64,000 nucleotides of DNA from an uncultured Oscillospiraceae bacterium (GTDB lineage Bacteria > Bacillota > Clostridia > Oscillospirales > Oscillospiraceae). The notes beneath the pieces are model-generated. The model saw only the letters and a program-made list of their open reading frames with translations, was not told the origin of the DNA and ran no database searches. Shown here piece by piece: positions 51,847 to 60,365 of this stretch. Every line of letters begins with the position of its first letter. Position 1 is the first letter of the stretch. The stretch is from assembly GCA_947588955.1 (NCBI GenBank), contig CANPYX010000005.1, forward strand, positions 1-64,000, written 5' to 3'. A program made the translations under genes and the position numbers.

Positions 51847-52179
51847 TCAACCGGCGGCGACGGCTTTGGCGATAGCGTCTTCGATGAAAGTGTTCATGGA
51901 GAGACTGCGGCTGGCGGCACACTGTGAGGCGCTTTTAAAAAGCTGCGAGGGGAGAGCGACGTTTTGCGTAAAGCGGGGACTGTCATCCGGCTTTCGCCCG
52001 TCACGACCCTCAAGGTAGTCGTCCACGCAGTCGTGGAAATCGCCCAAAAGCTCCTCCAGTGTAGACCCCTCATAGGAGGCACAGGCGTCGTCCACAAGAA
52101 GATGACCGAATAGGACGCCGTCCTCCTTTGAATATTCGATCGTTCCGAAATAACCCTTGTATTCCAGTAGATTTGTCAT
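51847..52179 (-). CDS. HicB-family antitoxin-like protein (no HicA)
   Basis: The 110-residue protein has the HicB partial RNase H-like fold (LEYKGYFGTIEYSKEDGVLFG, then YEGSTLEELLGDFHDCVDDYL) and a C-terminal ribbon-helix-helix segment (VALPSQLFKSASQCAASRSLSMNTFI). HicB usually neutralises the HicA mRNA interferase, but no hicA frame is seen on either side, so it may act as an orphan regulator. Start at ATG 52179 with GGAGGG; a longer frame to 52263 has no site. Confidence 0.9.
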   Translation of the reverse strand: MTNLLEYKGYFGTIEYSKEDGVLFGHLLVDDACASYEGSTLEELLGDFHDCVDDYLEGRDGRKPDDSPRFTQNVALPSQLFKSASQCAASRSLSMNTFIEDAIAKAVAAG

Positions 52180-52234
52180 ATCAAACCCTCCTTTTCCGGT
52201 TCGGTGAGCAAGATCTACTTCTCTTATCGAACCC

Positions 52235-52263
52235 ATTCTACCATGACCCGACACTTTTTTCAA
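52235..52263 (-). promoter_or_regulatory. Promoter of the hicB-like gene
   Basis: On the minus strand TTGAAA (52263-52258), 17 bp, TAGAAT (52240-52235). Confidence 0.75.
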
Positions 52264-52361
52264 CAGGCAGAAATCATTAAAACGAGTGACCGCTGCGCTG
52301 CGCCCACAGGCGCGTTTTGGCCGCCCTCCTCCCGCCTTTTTAAGAAAATCTCCCTGGCGGG

Positions 52362-52390
52362 TTGAAAATAACTTCCGCTTGTGTTAAAAT
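52362..52390 (+). promoter_or_regulatory. Promoter of the aminotransferase gene
   Basis: TTGAAA (52362-52367), 17 bp, TAAAAT (52385-52390). Confidence 0.75.
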
Positions 52391-52424
52391 ACAGCTAATT
52401 ATGTGCGTAAGGGGGCGGGTTTCA

Positions 52425-53618
52425 GTGATCTCCGCGAAGATGATGAAGATGACCGAGGGCGGGAGTGCTATTCGGGCGATGTTTGAGGAAGGGGCGAGAA
52501 TGGCGGAGAGGTTCGGGCGGGAAAACGTCTACGATTTCTCCCTGGGGAACCCCAACATTCCGGCTCCGGAGAGGGTACGGCGGGAGATAGTGAGGCTGGC
52601 GGAGGAGACGGACCCCATGGAGCTCCACGGGTACATGTCCAACGCCGGATACCCCTTTGTGCGCTCCGCTGTGGCGGAGAGCCTGAACCGCAGGTTCGGG
52701 ACGGATTTTTCCGAGGACAACATCATCATGACCGTGGGCGCCGCCGGAGGGCTCAACGTTGTGCTTAAGACGCTTTTGAATCCCGGCGACGAGGTGCTGG
52801 TGTTCGCCCCGTATTTTTTGGAATACGGGAACTATGTGTCGAATTTTGACGGGGTTCTGAAGGCGATACCCGCAAACGCTAAGGGAGGCTTCCAGCCGGA
52901 CCCGGAGGCGCTGAGGGAGAACATCACCGAGAGGACCAAGGCGCTTATTTTGAATAACCCCAACAACCCAACGGGGGTCATATACACCGAGGAGACGGTG
53001 AGGGCCATCGCGAAGGTCTTGGAGGAAAAGGAGAGGGAGCTGGGAGCGCCCATATATCTGATCTCCGACGAGCCCTACCGGGAGCTTGCCTACGACGGCA
53101 GGACCGTTCCGTATCTTACGAAATATTACAGGGACACCATAGTTGGCTACTCCTGGTCAAAGTCCCTTTCACTGCCGGGGGAGAGGATAGGGTACATCGT
53201 GATACCCTCGGAGTGCGCCGATTCAAGGCTCATATTTGACGCGGCGGTTATCGCCAACAGGATATTGGGATTTGTCAACGCCCCGTCCTTACAGCAGAGG
53301 CTTGTGGCGGAGTGCCTGGAGGAGAGCGCGGATGTGGACGCCTACGACAAAAACCGCAAGGCGCTCTATGAGGGGCTCACCGAGGCGGGCTTTGAGTGCG
53401 TCTACCCGGAGGGGGCCTTCTACATGTGGGTGAAGACGCCGGGGGACGACAGGGAATTTTCCCAAAGGGCGAAGGGGCACAACATTCTGGTGGTGCCGGG
53501 GACGAGCTTCGCCTGTCCGGGGTACGTGAGGATAGCCTATTGCGTGAGCTTTGATATGATAAAGCGATCCATGCCGTCCTTCAGGGCGCTGGCGGAGGAA
53601 TACGGGATTTCGAAATAA
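52425..53618 (+). CDS. Pyridoxal-phosphate-dependent class I/II aminotransferase
   Basis: The 397-residue protein is a fold-type I aminotransferase: YDFSLGNPNIPAP near the N-terminus, NNPNNPTGVIYTEE, SDEPYRELAYDG, the PLP lysine in YSWSKSLSLPGERIGY (about residue 246), and a C-terminal PGYVRIAYC with the carboxylate-binding Arg. The amino-acid substrate is not clear. The GTG at 52425 has AAGGGGGCGGG upstream and follows the predicted transcription start; trpS comes 19 bp after. Confidence 0.9.
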   Translation: MISAKMMKMTEGGSAIRAMFEEGARMAERFGRENVYDFSLGNPNIPAPERVRREIVRLAEETDPMELHGYMSNAGYPFVRSAVAESLNRRFGTDFSEDNIIMTVGAAGGLNVVLKTLLNPGDEVLVFAPYFLEYGNYVSNFDGVLKAIPANAKGGFQPDPEALRENITERTKALILNNPNNPTGVIYTEETVRAIAKVLEEKERELGAPIYLISDEPYRELAYDGRTVPYLTKYYRDTIVGYSWSKSLSLPGERIGYIVIPSECADSRLIFDAAVIANRILGFVNAPSLQQRLVAECLEESADVDAYDKNRKALYEGLTEAGFECVYPEGAFYMWVKTPGDDREFSQRAKGHNILVVPGTSFACPGYVRIAYCVSFDMIKRSMPSFRALAEEYGISK

Positions 53619-53637
53619 CTTTTGAGAGGAAACGAAC

Positions 53638-54651
53638 ATGGAAAACACTGAAAATACGCCGAAAAAGGTGATGCTGTCGGGCATACAGCCCAGCGGGGCG
53701 CTGCATTTGGGAAACTACCTGGGTCCCTTGCAGCATTGGCCGCAGATGATAGAGGACTTTGACTGCTACTTTTTCCTTGCGGACCTTCACACCATCACCG
53801 TGCGGCAGGACCCGGCGGCGCTGCGCAAGCAGACCCTCACGCTTCTTGCCACATATATCGCCTGCGGACTGGACCCGGAAAAGTGTACGCTGTTTATCCA
53901 ATCACACGTCCACCAGCACGCGGAACTGGGGTGGATACTCAACTGCTACGCCATGTTCGGGGAGCTGAGCCGTATGACCCAGTTCAAGGACAAGTCGGCA
54001 AAGCACTCCGAGAACGTGAACGGCGGGCTTTTCACCTACCCCTGCCTCATGGCGGCGGACATACTGCTCTACCGTCCGGACTTTGTGCCGGTGGGGGAGG
54101 ACCAGCGGCAGCACGTGGAGCTGTGCCGGAACATCGTCCAGAGGTTCAACGGGATATACGGCGAGGTCTTTAAGATGCCGGAGCCATATATCCAGAAGGT
54201 GGGCGCCAGGATAATGTCGCTGAACGCGCCGGAGAGCAAGATGAGCAAGTCCCAGCCGGAGGGCTGTGTGTTTTTGCTGGACAGGCCGGAGGACATAGCC
54301 AGAAAATTCAAGCGTGCGGTGACCGACAGCGACACGGAGAACTGTGTGCGTTTCGACCAGGAGAACAAGCCGGGCGTCTCAAACCTCATACAGATATACG
54401 CCGCCGCCACGGGCAAGACATATGCCGAGGTTGAGGCGGAGTTTGCCGGGCGCGGCTACGGGGACTTCAAGCCCGCGGTGGGGGAGGCGGTCATTGAGAC
54501 GCTCAGACCCATCAGGGAGGAGACGGAGCGGCTTTTGAAGGACAGGGCGTACCTGGAGAACGTATACCGCACCGGAGCGGAGAAGGCCTCGCGCGCGGCG
54601 GAGAGGACGCTTAGAAAGGTATACAGGAAGATAGGCTTTATTGAGAAATGA
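53638..54651 (+). CDS. trpS: Tryptophan--tRNA ligase
   Basis: This 337-residue class I synthetase has the HIGH-type motif PSGALHLGNYLG (residues 19-30), ADLHTITV, the LMAADILLYRPDFVPVGEDQRQH region that binds tryptophan, and KMSKS (residues 202-206). It charges tRNA-Trp. No T-box leader is possible in the 19-bp gap, so it is probably expressed with the aminotransferase. Confidence 0.97.
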   Translation: MENTENTPKKVMLSGIQPSGALHLGNYLGPLQHWPQMIEDFDCYFFLADLHTITVRQDPAALRKQTLTLLATYIACGLDPEKCTLFIQSHVHQHAELGWILNCYAMFGELSRMTQFKDKSAKHSENVNGGLFTYPCLMAADILLYRPDFVPVGEDQRQHVELCRNIVQRFNGIYGEVFKMPEPYIQKVGARIMSLNAPESKMSKSQPEGCVFLLDRPEDIARKFKRAVTDSDTENCVRFDQENKPGVSNLIQIYAAATGKTYAEVEAEFAGRGYGDFKPAVGEAVIETLRPIREETERLLKDRAYLENVYRTGAEKASRAAERTLRKVYRKIGFIEK

Positions 54652-54705
54652 CCGCCCGCGGGAAAGTGAACGGGGAGAGGTCATAAAAAGGACAGACAAA
54701 AAGGT

Positions 54706-55902
54706 ATGAACATTCCACTCAACGATTTATTGAAGATCGCCCTGGCGCTGGCGTCGTCTCTTGTGGTGTGCTTTGCCATGACGCCGCTGGTGAGGTCCTT
54801 TGCCGTGAAGGTGGGGGCCGTGGACGTGCCGCGGGACAACAGGCGTATGCACGACCACCCCATACCCCGGCAGGGCGGGCTTGCCATATTTTTGGGGTTC
54901 CTTGTGGGCGTGGTGCTTTTCGCGGACCTGGACAGGCAGGTGCAGGGGATACTTTTGGGTTCGGTGATCATCGTCACCGTGGGGGCGATCGACGACATCG
55001 TGCCCCTGCCGGCGCTTTTGAAATTCGTGATACAGATAGCCGCCGCCGGTGTCGCCGTGGCCTTTGGCGTGAGGCTTGAGTTTATCGCCAACCCGCTTTT
55101 CTGGAGCGACAGCCAATTCATCTATTTCGGCGCCTGGTCAATACCTGTGACCATATTCTGGATCGTGGGCATAACCAACTCCATCAACCTCATCGACGGG
55201 CTGGACGGGCTTGCCTGCGGCGTTTCCGCCATATCATCACTGACATTCCTTGTCATATCCCTGGTGATACCGGGGCAGGTGAACGTGGCGGTGCTTTTGG
55301 CGGCGATACTCGGCGCCTGCATGGGGTTCATACCCTACAACATAAACCCGGCGAAGATATTCATGGGCGACACCGGCGCGCTGCTGCTGGGGTATCTGCT
55401 GTCTACCATATCGGTCATCGGGCTTTTCAAGTTCTATGCAGTGATATCCTTCACCGTGCCGCTTCTGGCGCTGGCGCTGCCCATATTCGACACATGCTTT
55501 GCCATTATCAGGCGGCTCCTCAAGGGGCAGAACCCCATGAGCCCGGACAGGGGACATTTCCACCACAGGCTCATTGACATGGGGCTCTCCCAGAAGCAGT
55601 CCGTGGCGGTGCTGTACTCCATATCCGCCGTGCTGGGGCTGTCGGCGGTGCTGATAGCCACCTCAGGGGCGATGAAGGCGCTGATACTCGTCTTCTCCTT
55701 CTGCGTGGCGATAATCATAGGTATCGTGCTCCTGAAAAGCTGGGACGACCGCCACGAGAAGGCCGGGGAGGAAAACACGGAAAAGCTTCCGGAGACCGAA
55801 GTAAAGGAGCTCACCGACGAGACCCCCGAAAGCAAGCCGGAGGGCTTGCCCGACAGTACAGAAAGTACAGAAAACAACACAGAAAAAAAGGACGGAGACT
55901 GA
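54706..55902 (+). CDS. Undecaprenyl-phosphate GlcNAc-1-phosphate transferase (TagO/WecA-like)
   Basis: The 398-residue MraY-family protein has about ten membrane helices, HPIPRQGGLAIFLGF, the AIDDIV aspartates, NSINLIDGLDGLACG, FMGDTGALLLG and DRGHFHHRLIDMGLS (cytoplasmic His loop). It links a sugar-phosphate to undecaprenyl phosphate, the first step of teichoic acid or other surface polymers. The C-terminal 50 residues are a charged low-complexity tail rich in Glu/Thr. wecB at 62080-63189 may supply ManNAc to the same pathway. Confidence 0.93.
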   Translation: MNIPLNDLLKIALALASSLVVCFAMTPLVRSFAVKVGAVDVPRDNRRMHDHPIPRQGGLAIFLGFLVGVVLFADLDRQVQGILLGSVIIVTVGAIDDIVPLPALLKFVIQIAAAGVAVAFGVRLEFIANPLFWSDSQFIYFGAWSIPVTIFWIVGITNSINLIDGLDGLACGVSAISSLTFLVISLVIPGQVNVAVLLAAILGACMGFIPYNINPAKIFMGDTGALLLGYLLSTISVIGLFKFYAVISFTVPLLALALPIFDTCFAIIRRLLKGQNPMSPDRGHFHHRLIDMGLSQKQSVAVLYSISAVLGLSAVLIATSGAMKALILVFSFCVAIIIGIVLLKSWDDRHEKAGEENTEKLPETEVKELTDETPESKPEGLPDSTESTENNTEKKDGD

Positions 55903-55922
55903 TCGCCTCCGCACATTCCATT

Positions 55923-55955
55923 TTGTCGCAAAAGGGCTATGCCCTTTTGCGACAA
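55923..55955. terminator. Terminator between convergent genes
   Basis: Perfect 15-bp stem TTGTCGCAAAAGGGC and its complement (55923-55937, 55941-55955) around TAT. It resembles the H1 hairpin of the repeat family but no H2 follows. It lies between the stops at 55902 (+) and 55958 (-). Confidence 0.82.
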
Positions 55956-55957
55956 GC

Positions 55958-56302
55958 TTAATTGTCCTTGTCCTTTTTGAATATTGAAAGGCCCACGACT
56001 ATCAGGATTATGAGGAAATCCTCGTCGCCGCTTTCGGAGTAGAGGAAAAGGAGCATGGCGGCGAGGAATATGTCGCCGGCGTCAAGGCCTTCGGGCAGTA
56101 TCGACGAGAGCATTCCGGCAAGTCCGGGCTTTTCGGGCCTCGCGCCGCGAGGGTGCTCCTCTTTGCGCGGGGGCGGAGGATCGGGGCGCTCCGGGGGCTT
56201 TTGCTCCCGGCTGCGTGGCTGCTGCGGGCGGCTCACGGGGCGCGACTGGCGGTAATACCAGTCGGGCTGAGGATAGCGTCTATATGCTGAGATCCGCCTC
56301 AC
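55958..56302 (-). CDS. Small protein with Pro/Arg-rich start and C-terminal membrane segment
   Basis: The 114-residue product has a tyrosine/proline/arginine-rich first half (residues 1-55) and two adjacent hydrophobic stretches (about residues 76-90 and 94-107), ending in the basic-acidic tail KKDKDN. GTG start at 56302 overlaps the previous gene by 23 bp. Last of three small genes in one minus-strand operon. Not recognised. Confidence 0.65.
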   Translation of the reverse strand: MRRISAYRRYPQPDWYYRQSRPVSRPQQPRSREQKPPERPDPPPPRKEEHPRGARPEKPGLAGMLSSILPEGLDAGDIFLAAMLLFLYSESGDEDFLIILIVVGLSIFKKDKDN

Positions 56303-56657
56303 CCCCCAGCTCCGTCACGGCGAGACGCGCAAGGCGCGCCACACGTGCTATTTTCACCGCTCTGTCCAGCGCCTCGCGGCGCTCTGGGCGGACGTAGGGC
56401 TTCATGGAGTTCACCAGCGCCGTCTTGCCGTCGCCCTCCGAGCGGAGCTGACCCATGAGCTTGCCGATGACGCCAAGCATTTTCGGGCTTATGCCGCCAA
56501 GGTCTGGTATTGCCGCGGCGGAGGGCTCGGTCTTTTTCTCCGCTTCCTTCTCCCCACCCTCGCCGGAGCCTGTGAGCTCACGGGCAAGGCCCATTATCTT
56601 CTCCATGTCCTTGGGTGAGGAAAGAATGGAGCCAAGCATTTCTTCAAAATCGCCCAT
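56280..56657 (-). CDS. Small soluble protein of unknown function
   Basis: This 125-residue protein starts MGDFEEMLGSILSSPKDMEKI, followed by a Glu/Lys/Gly linker and a helical second half (KMLGVIGKLMGQL, RPERREALDRAVKIARVARL). No membrane segment or catalytic motif is visible. It overlaps the third gene of the group and follows the first by 13 bp, suggesting that the products act together. Confidence 0.65.
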   Translation of the reverse strand: MGDFEEMLGSILSSPKDMEKIMGLARELTGSGEGGEKEAEKKTEPSAAAIPDLGGISPKMLGVIGKLMGQLRSEGDGKTALVNSMKPYVRPERREALDRAVKIARVARLARLAVTELGGEADLSI

Positions 56658-56670
56658 GAGCGTTATCGCC

Positions 56671-56934
56671 TCACTTTCCCATGAGATCCTTGAGGCTCCG
56701 CATGAGCCGCGCGCCTGATTCGGTCTTCATCGCCCGCGTTATGGCGTCCTTCATGGCTCCTGCGTCGCCGCGCCGGACGGCGTCCTCGAAGCCACCCTTT
56801 TCAAGTATCGTCTTTACGCGCTCCCCGTCGGCAGAGGACGCCAGCTTTTCGATTTGACCTCGCTTGCCGGCAAGCTTTTTTCCGTCCTCGCCGGACAGAA
56901 ATTTGTCCGCGGCCTTTTGAAGCTCGTTGTCCAT
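56671..56934 (-). CDS. Small helical protein of unknown function
   Basis: At 87 residues it is charged and helical (MDNELQKAADKFLSGEDGKK at the start, RLMRSLKDLMGK at the end). The ATG at 56934 has a perfect GGAGGG site; an open frame to 57183 has none. First gene of the three-gene group, divergent from the phosphoesterase gene at 56997 with a 62-bp gap. Confidence 0.65.
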   Translation of the reverse strand: MDNELQKAADKFLSGEDGKKLAGKRGQIEKLASSADGERVKTILEKGGFEDAVRRGDAGAMKDAITRAMKTESGARLMRSLKDLMGK

Positions 56935-56996
56935 ATTTTCCCTCCTTTTTTCACTCGTCAGCCCAGTATATTCATTCGGAAGGTGATTTGCTACAC

Positions 56997-57458
56997 ATGA
57001 AGATACTCGTTTTTTCCGACTCCCACAGGTTTGTTGAGCCCATGCTTGACGCGGTTCTGGCGGAAAAGCCGGAGCAGATAATACATCTGGGGGACCTGGA
57101 GGTGGATGCGGAGGAGCTGCGGCGGCAGTTCCCGCGGATACCGGTGGCGTCTGTTCCCGGCAACTGCGACTGGGGGTCCTCAAGCCCCCTGAGCCTCACC
57201 TTCGCGCTGGAGGGGAAGCGTTTCTTCATCGCCCACGGGCACAGGTACGGCGTGAAGCTGGGCTTTGACGGGATAATAAACGCCGGGCTGACAGCAAGGG
57301 CGGACGCGGTGCTTTTCGGGCACACGCATGAGAGGTTTGAAAAATGGGTGGACGGCACGCTCATCGCCAACCCCGGCGCCATAGGCTACGGCAGCCGCTA
57401 CTACGGGGTGATAACCGTCGAGGGCGGGAAAATGACATACGAGGCAAAGAGAATATAA
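56997..57458 (+). CDS. YfcE-type metallophosphoesterase
   Basis: The 153-residue protein has the calcineurin-like metal motifs FSDSHR (residues 6-11), HLGDLE, PGNCDW, HGHRYGVK and FGHTHERF, all of the YfcE/MJ0936 family. It hydrolyses phosphodiesters with two metal ions; the natural substrate is unknown. The ATG at 56997 is used; a TTG nine bases earlier is in frame and closer to AAGGTGA. Confidence 0.9.
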   Translation: MKILVFSDSHRFVEPMLDAVLAEKPEQIIHLGDLEVDAEELRRQFPRIPVASVPGNCDWGSSSPLSLTFALEGKRFFIAHGHRYGVKLGFDGIINAGLTARADAVLFGHTHERFEKWVDGTLIANPGAIGYGSRYYGVITVEGGKMTYEAKRI

Positions 57459-57462
57459 CCCC

Positions 57463-57642
57463 GATTCAATATTTTTCCGGCGGCATGTACGTCGGAAAAA
57501 TCACCTTATGTCGCGGTGAGTGTGCGAGCGCAGCGAGTGCGCGAACCGTGACAGCAGAAAAAGATTTCGGAAATGTCCGCAGACTTTTCCGAAATCTTTT
57601 TCACACGTTCTCCCTTCAAAAAAGGGCTTTGCCCTTTTTTGA
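57463..57642 (-). repeat. Intergenic hairpin repeat, copy G (full, without module M)
   Basis: On the minus strand: H1 (57642-57616) abuts the stop codon of the SleB-like gene; then the linker GGAGAACGTGTG, H2 with 21-bp arms and one mismatch (57602-57557) around TGCG, P3 (57553-57545 with 57517-57509) and H4 (57501-57471). P3 and its loop are nearly the same as in copy E. Confidence 0.85.
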
Positions 57643-58476
57643 CTATATAAAAAATACATGCCCTCCCAGTTCGGTTACGACCTCGCAGTTTTTGGCGGCC
57701 CAGCTGGTTTTGGACAGGCTTACGGGGGAGAAATAGAGGGCGTGGACGACGGTTACGCCCTCCAGAGCCAGCTTTGCGGCGATGACGCTCTCCTCGTTGG
57801 GGTTGAGGTAGATGGAGCCGGAGTAGGCGGGGGAGAACTGGATGCCGAAGCGGTTGTCAAAAATGACGCCCTTGATGTCGTCGGGCCAGCCCTCCAGGGA
57901 GGCGCGGAGCGTGACCACGTTGCCCACGGCTATTTTGCCCGCGAAGGGCTCGTTTCCCGCCTCGGCGTTGATTATGTGGGACAGCCAGTATACGTCGTCC
58001 TCGGAATAGAAGCTGTCGCCGCTCTCGATGGGCTCACCGGAGGTGAGCTCCACGGTCCTTGTGCGCTCGTCGTAGCTCAAGCCGGCTCCGAAGGCCTTTG
58101 CCAGGGAGCTCAGGGGGAGCGTCAGGCGGTCGTCGCGTATGCGCGCCCCGTCCGGGAGATAGAAGTATCTGCCGTTGGCGACGAACCAGGGGGAGAGCGC
58201 GGGAACCTCCATGGATATCCCGTCGCCTGAGACTGTGGCGGTGTGTGAATCGCTGTTCCACTCCAGTTCCTCGGCGCCCAGCGCCTCCGCCACTGGTTTC
58301 AGAGGCACCCATATCGCGCCGTCAACAAACTCCGCCATCTCCCACACGTCCACCGGGACGCCGTCAACCTTGACGCGTATCGGTCCGTCATATTCCGGCT
58401 CCGCGGGAGGGACCAAGAAGCCGTTGAGGAAAAGACCTATGAGCAGCACTCCCGCCGCGACTGAGATTTTTGGCAT
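57643..58476 (-). CDS. Secreted SleB/CwlJ-like cell-wall hydrolase with copper-amine-oxidase-like N-terminal domain
   Basis: The 277-residue protein has a signal or membrane segment (residues 5-22), a stalk-like copper amine oxidase N-terminal domain (GVPVDVWEMAEFVDGAIWVPLKPVAEALGA, residues 40-69) and a C-terminal Hydrolase_2 domain (VYWLSHIINAEAGNEPFAGKIAVGNVVTLR near residues 161-190, with the catalytic Glu in NAEAG). Members cut spore cortex peptidoglycan during germination. Context (sigE upstream on the same strand) supports a spore role. AAAGGGGC serves as ribosome site. Confidence 0.9.
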   Translation of the reverse strand: MPKISVAAGVLLIGLFLNGFLVPPAEPEYDGPIRVKVDGVPVDVWEMAEFVDGAIWVPLKPVAEALGAEELEWNSDSHTATVSGDGISMEVPALSPWFVANGRYFYLPDGARIRDDRLTLPLSSLAKAFGAGLSYDERTRTVELTSGEPIESGDSFYSEDDVYWLSHIINAEAGNEPFAGKIAVGNVVTLRASLEGWPDDIKGVIFDNRFGIQFSPAYSGSIYLNPNEESVIAAKLALEGVTVVHALYFSPVSLSKTSWAAKNCEVVTELGGHVFFI

Positions 58477-58585
58477 AATATCGCCCCTTTACATTGAAAA
58501 TATTCATGTATATATCGGCCATTATACAATGTCGGGGGCGAGAAAAAGGGCGAAATACAGTTTACATAAATAATAATATGTTAAC

Positions 58586-59311
58586 TTAGCCCGCGTCGCC
58601 CATTTTGCGTATCATCTCCCGGCGAAGGCGGGATATTATGCGCTTTTCCAGGCGGCTTATGTAGGACTGGGAGATCCCCAGACGGTCGGCGACCTCCTTT
58701 TGCGTGAGTTCCTTGCCGCCGCCAAGCCCGAAACGCAGGGAGATAAGCGTTTTCTCACGGGCGGAAAGGCGCTCCAGGGACTCGCGGAGGAGCTGGCGGT
58801 CCACGTCGTCTTCCAGAGGGCGGAGGACCATGTCGTTGTCTGTGCCAAGGATGTCGGAGAGGAGGAGCTCGTTTCCGTCCCAGTCGGTGTTCAGGGGCTC
58901 GGAGAGGGAGACCTCGGACTTCAGGGGGGTTACCTTGCGCAGGTACATGAGTATCTCGTTTTCGATACACCTGGAGGCGTAGGTGGCAAGGCGTATGTTT
59001 TTGGAGCCGTCAAAGGTGCTGATGGCCTTTATGAGCCCGATTGCGCCGATGCTGATAAGGTCCTCCAGATTCACGCCCGTATTTTCAAAACGGCGGGAGA
59101 TGTAGACCACCAGGCGCAGATTGTGTTCTATGAGCTTATCCCGCGCCTCCCGTGAGCCCTCCAGGAGGGCGTTTATTGTCTCCTGCTCCTCTGCCTTCCC
59201 CAGTGGCGCGGGCAGGTAGTCAGGCCCGCCCACATAGTGGACGGGATCGGGGGAAAGATGTGAGATGAGGCGGCACAGGAGAAGCCTGAGCCGAAGAATT
59301 ATTTTTTCCAT
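58586..59311 (-). CDS. sigE: Sporulation sigma factor sigma-E
   Basis: This 241-residue protein has a hydrophobic pro-sequence ([18 protein letters not shown]), then [21 protein letters not shown], region 2 ([42 protein letters not shown]) and region 4 ([29 protein letters not shown]). That is the layout of pro-sigma-E, which is made inactive and cut by SpoIIGA in the mother cell. The ATG has GGAGGTT upstream, and spoIIGA lies 39 bp upstream on the same strand. Confidence 0.97.
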   Translation of the reverse strand: MEKIILRLRLLLCRLISHLSPDPVHYVGGPDYLPAPLGKAEEQETINALLEGSREARDKLIEHNLRLVVYISRRFENTGVNLEDLISIGAIGLIKAISTFDGSKNIRLATYASRCIENEILMYLRKVTPLKSEVSLSEPLNTDWDGNELLLSDILGTDNDMVLRPLEDDVDRQLLRESLERLSAREKTLISLRFGLGGGKELTQKEVADRLGISQSYISRLEKRIISRLRREMIRKMGDAG

Positions 59312-59350
59312 TGAACCTCCTTATAGATGACGCGGGCCGGCTGCAGCCGG

Positions 59351-60178
59351 CTATATGCCAACGATGGCGGAATATCCCGTGCCGTCGCCCACGCCGGAGG
59401 GGGCGACGGCTATGGCGACGGTGAGCTCCCTGCCCCGCAGTCTCGCGCTGTCGGGGCGAAAGGCGGGGAGCATACCGCCGTCCACGCCCACCGCCCGGTA
59501 GGGCACGGGGAAGAAGCGGTAGTTTCCCTGCTCCGAGAGCCTGACAAGGGCGCGGGAGACGTCGGGTTCGGAGCGGAGGATATGTACAGCCTCGGCGGGC
59601 AGAAGCGGCGCTACGGCGTCCAAAGAGCAGACAGCCACGGGTAGCCCTGTGAGAGGGGAGCGAAGGGTGTTGCCCGTGTCAAGGAGCGCCGGTATACGCA
59701 CGGTTTTGCCTGAGAGGGAGACGGAGAGCTCCCGCGTCCCGCCGCGCACCCTCCGGCGGGTGACGGCGCCGAATACCGTGGAAAAAACGGCGTAAAACAG
59801 GGCGAAGGCGAGGATAAGCGCGCCGAAGCTGACCTCGCCCAGCGCCGCGCCCTCGCCGCGCATGAGGGAGCACGCCATGACGGCTCCCGCGAAGGCGGCG
59901 GAGAGCCCGAAGAACAGCAGCGTCACCCGAAAAAGCCTCTCCGACGCGCCGAACACAGCCAGCACCATAATGGCGCCCACCGTGAGCTTAAAGGCCCAGC
60001 CGGACCACACGCCGCCGAATACCGCCGCCGCCAGCGCGTAAGCGCCGCCGAGGACGGCAGCCAGAAGCGCGCGCCATCGCCGCGCCCTTATCCCGGCAAG
60101 ACAGCCCGTGGAGACGAGGAGCAGGTAGTCCACGATAAGATTCCCCAAAAACACCTCGTCGGCGTAAATTACCCTCAA
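59351..60178 (-). CDS. spoIIGA: Pro-sigma-E processing peptidase SpoIIGA
   Basis: The 275-residue protein has five membrane segments in its first half and an aspartic-protease-like half with ALLDTGNTLRSPLTG (catalytic DTG, about residue 170) and a late DSARLRGRELTVAIA. It cleaves the pro-sequence of sigma-E. The start is a TTG with GGGAGG upstream, matching the family N-terminus (RVIYADEVFLGNLIVDYLLL). It is shorter than the Bacillus protein (about 310). Forms the spoIIG operon with sigE. Confidence 0.93.
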   Translation of the reverse strand: MRVIYADEVFLGNLIVDYLLLVSTGCLAGIRARRWRALLAAVLGGAYALAAAVFGGVWSGWAFKLTVGAIMVLAVFGASERLFRVTLLFFGLSAAFAGAVMACSLMRGEGAALGEVSFGALILAFALFYAVFSTVFGAVTRRRVRGGTRELSVSLSGKTVRIPALLDTGNTLRSPLTGLPVAVCSLDAVAPLLPAEAVHILRSEPDVSRALVRLSEQGNYRFFPVPYRAVGVDGGMLPAFRPDSARLRGRELTVAIAVAPSGVGDGTGYSAIVGI

Positions 60179-60209
60179 AGCGCCGCCTCCCGTCCATGGC
60201 ATCGGGACA

Positions 60210-60243
60210 ATTATATAACCCGCCTTACGCAAAGACAGTCGAA
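60210..60243 (-). promoter_or_regulatory. spoIIG-type promoter with 22-bp spacer and Spo0A-box-like -35
   Basis: On the minus strand TTCGAC (60243-60238) and TATAAT (60215-60210) are 22 bp apart. TTCGACTG matches six of eight bases of the Spo0A box in its TTCGACAA orientation. The same unusual spacing is known for Bacillus spoIIG, which Spo0A activates. Confidence 0.55.
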
Positions 60244-60301
60244 GGTAGACAGGCGGGGAAGCACAAAAAATGTCAAAAAAATTAAATAATACATCTACCA
60301 T

Positions 60302-60330
60302 TTGGCGCGCGTGTGTGATATAATTAATAC
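60302..60330 (+). promoter_or_regulatory. Possible promoter of nfeD-SPFH
   Basis: TTGGCG (60302-60307), 17 bp, TAATAC (60325-60330). The area is AT-rich with other TATAAT-like sequences (60319-60324 and 60336-60341), so the exact site is uncertain. Confidence 0.4.
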
Positions 60331-60365
60331 GTATATATAATATAGGCTGAAAGGAGTGACATGCC

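Noticed and set aside
53600..53637. T-box leader for trpS
   Set aside because: The gap to the previous gene is 19 bp and has no T-box motif.
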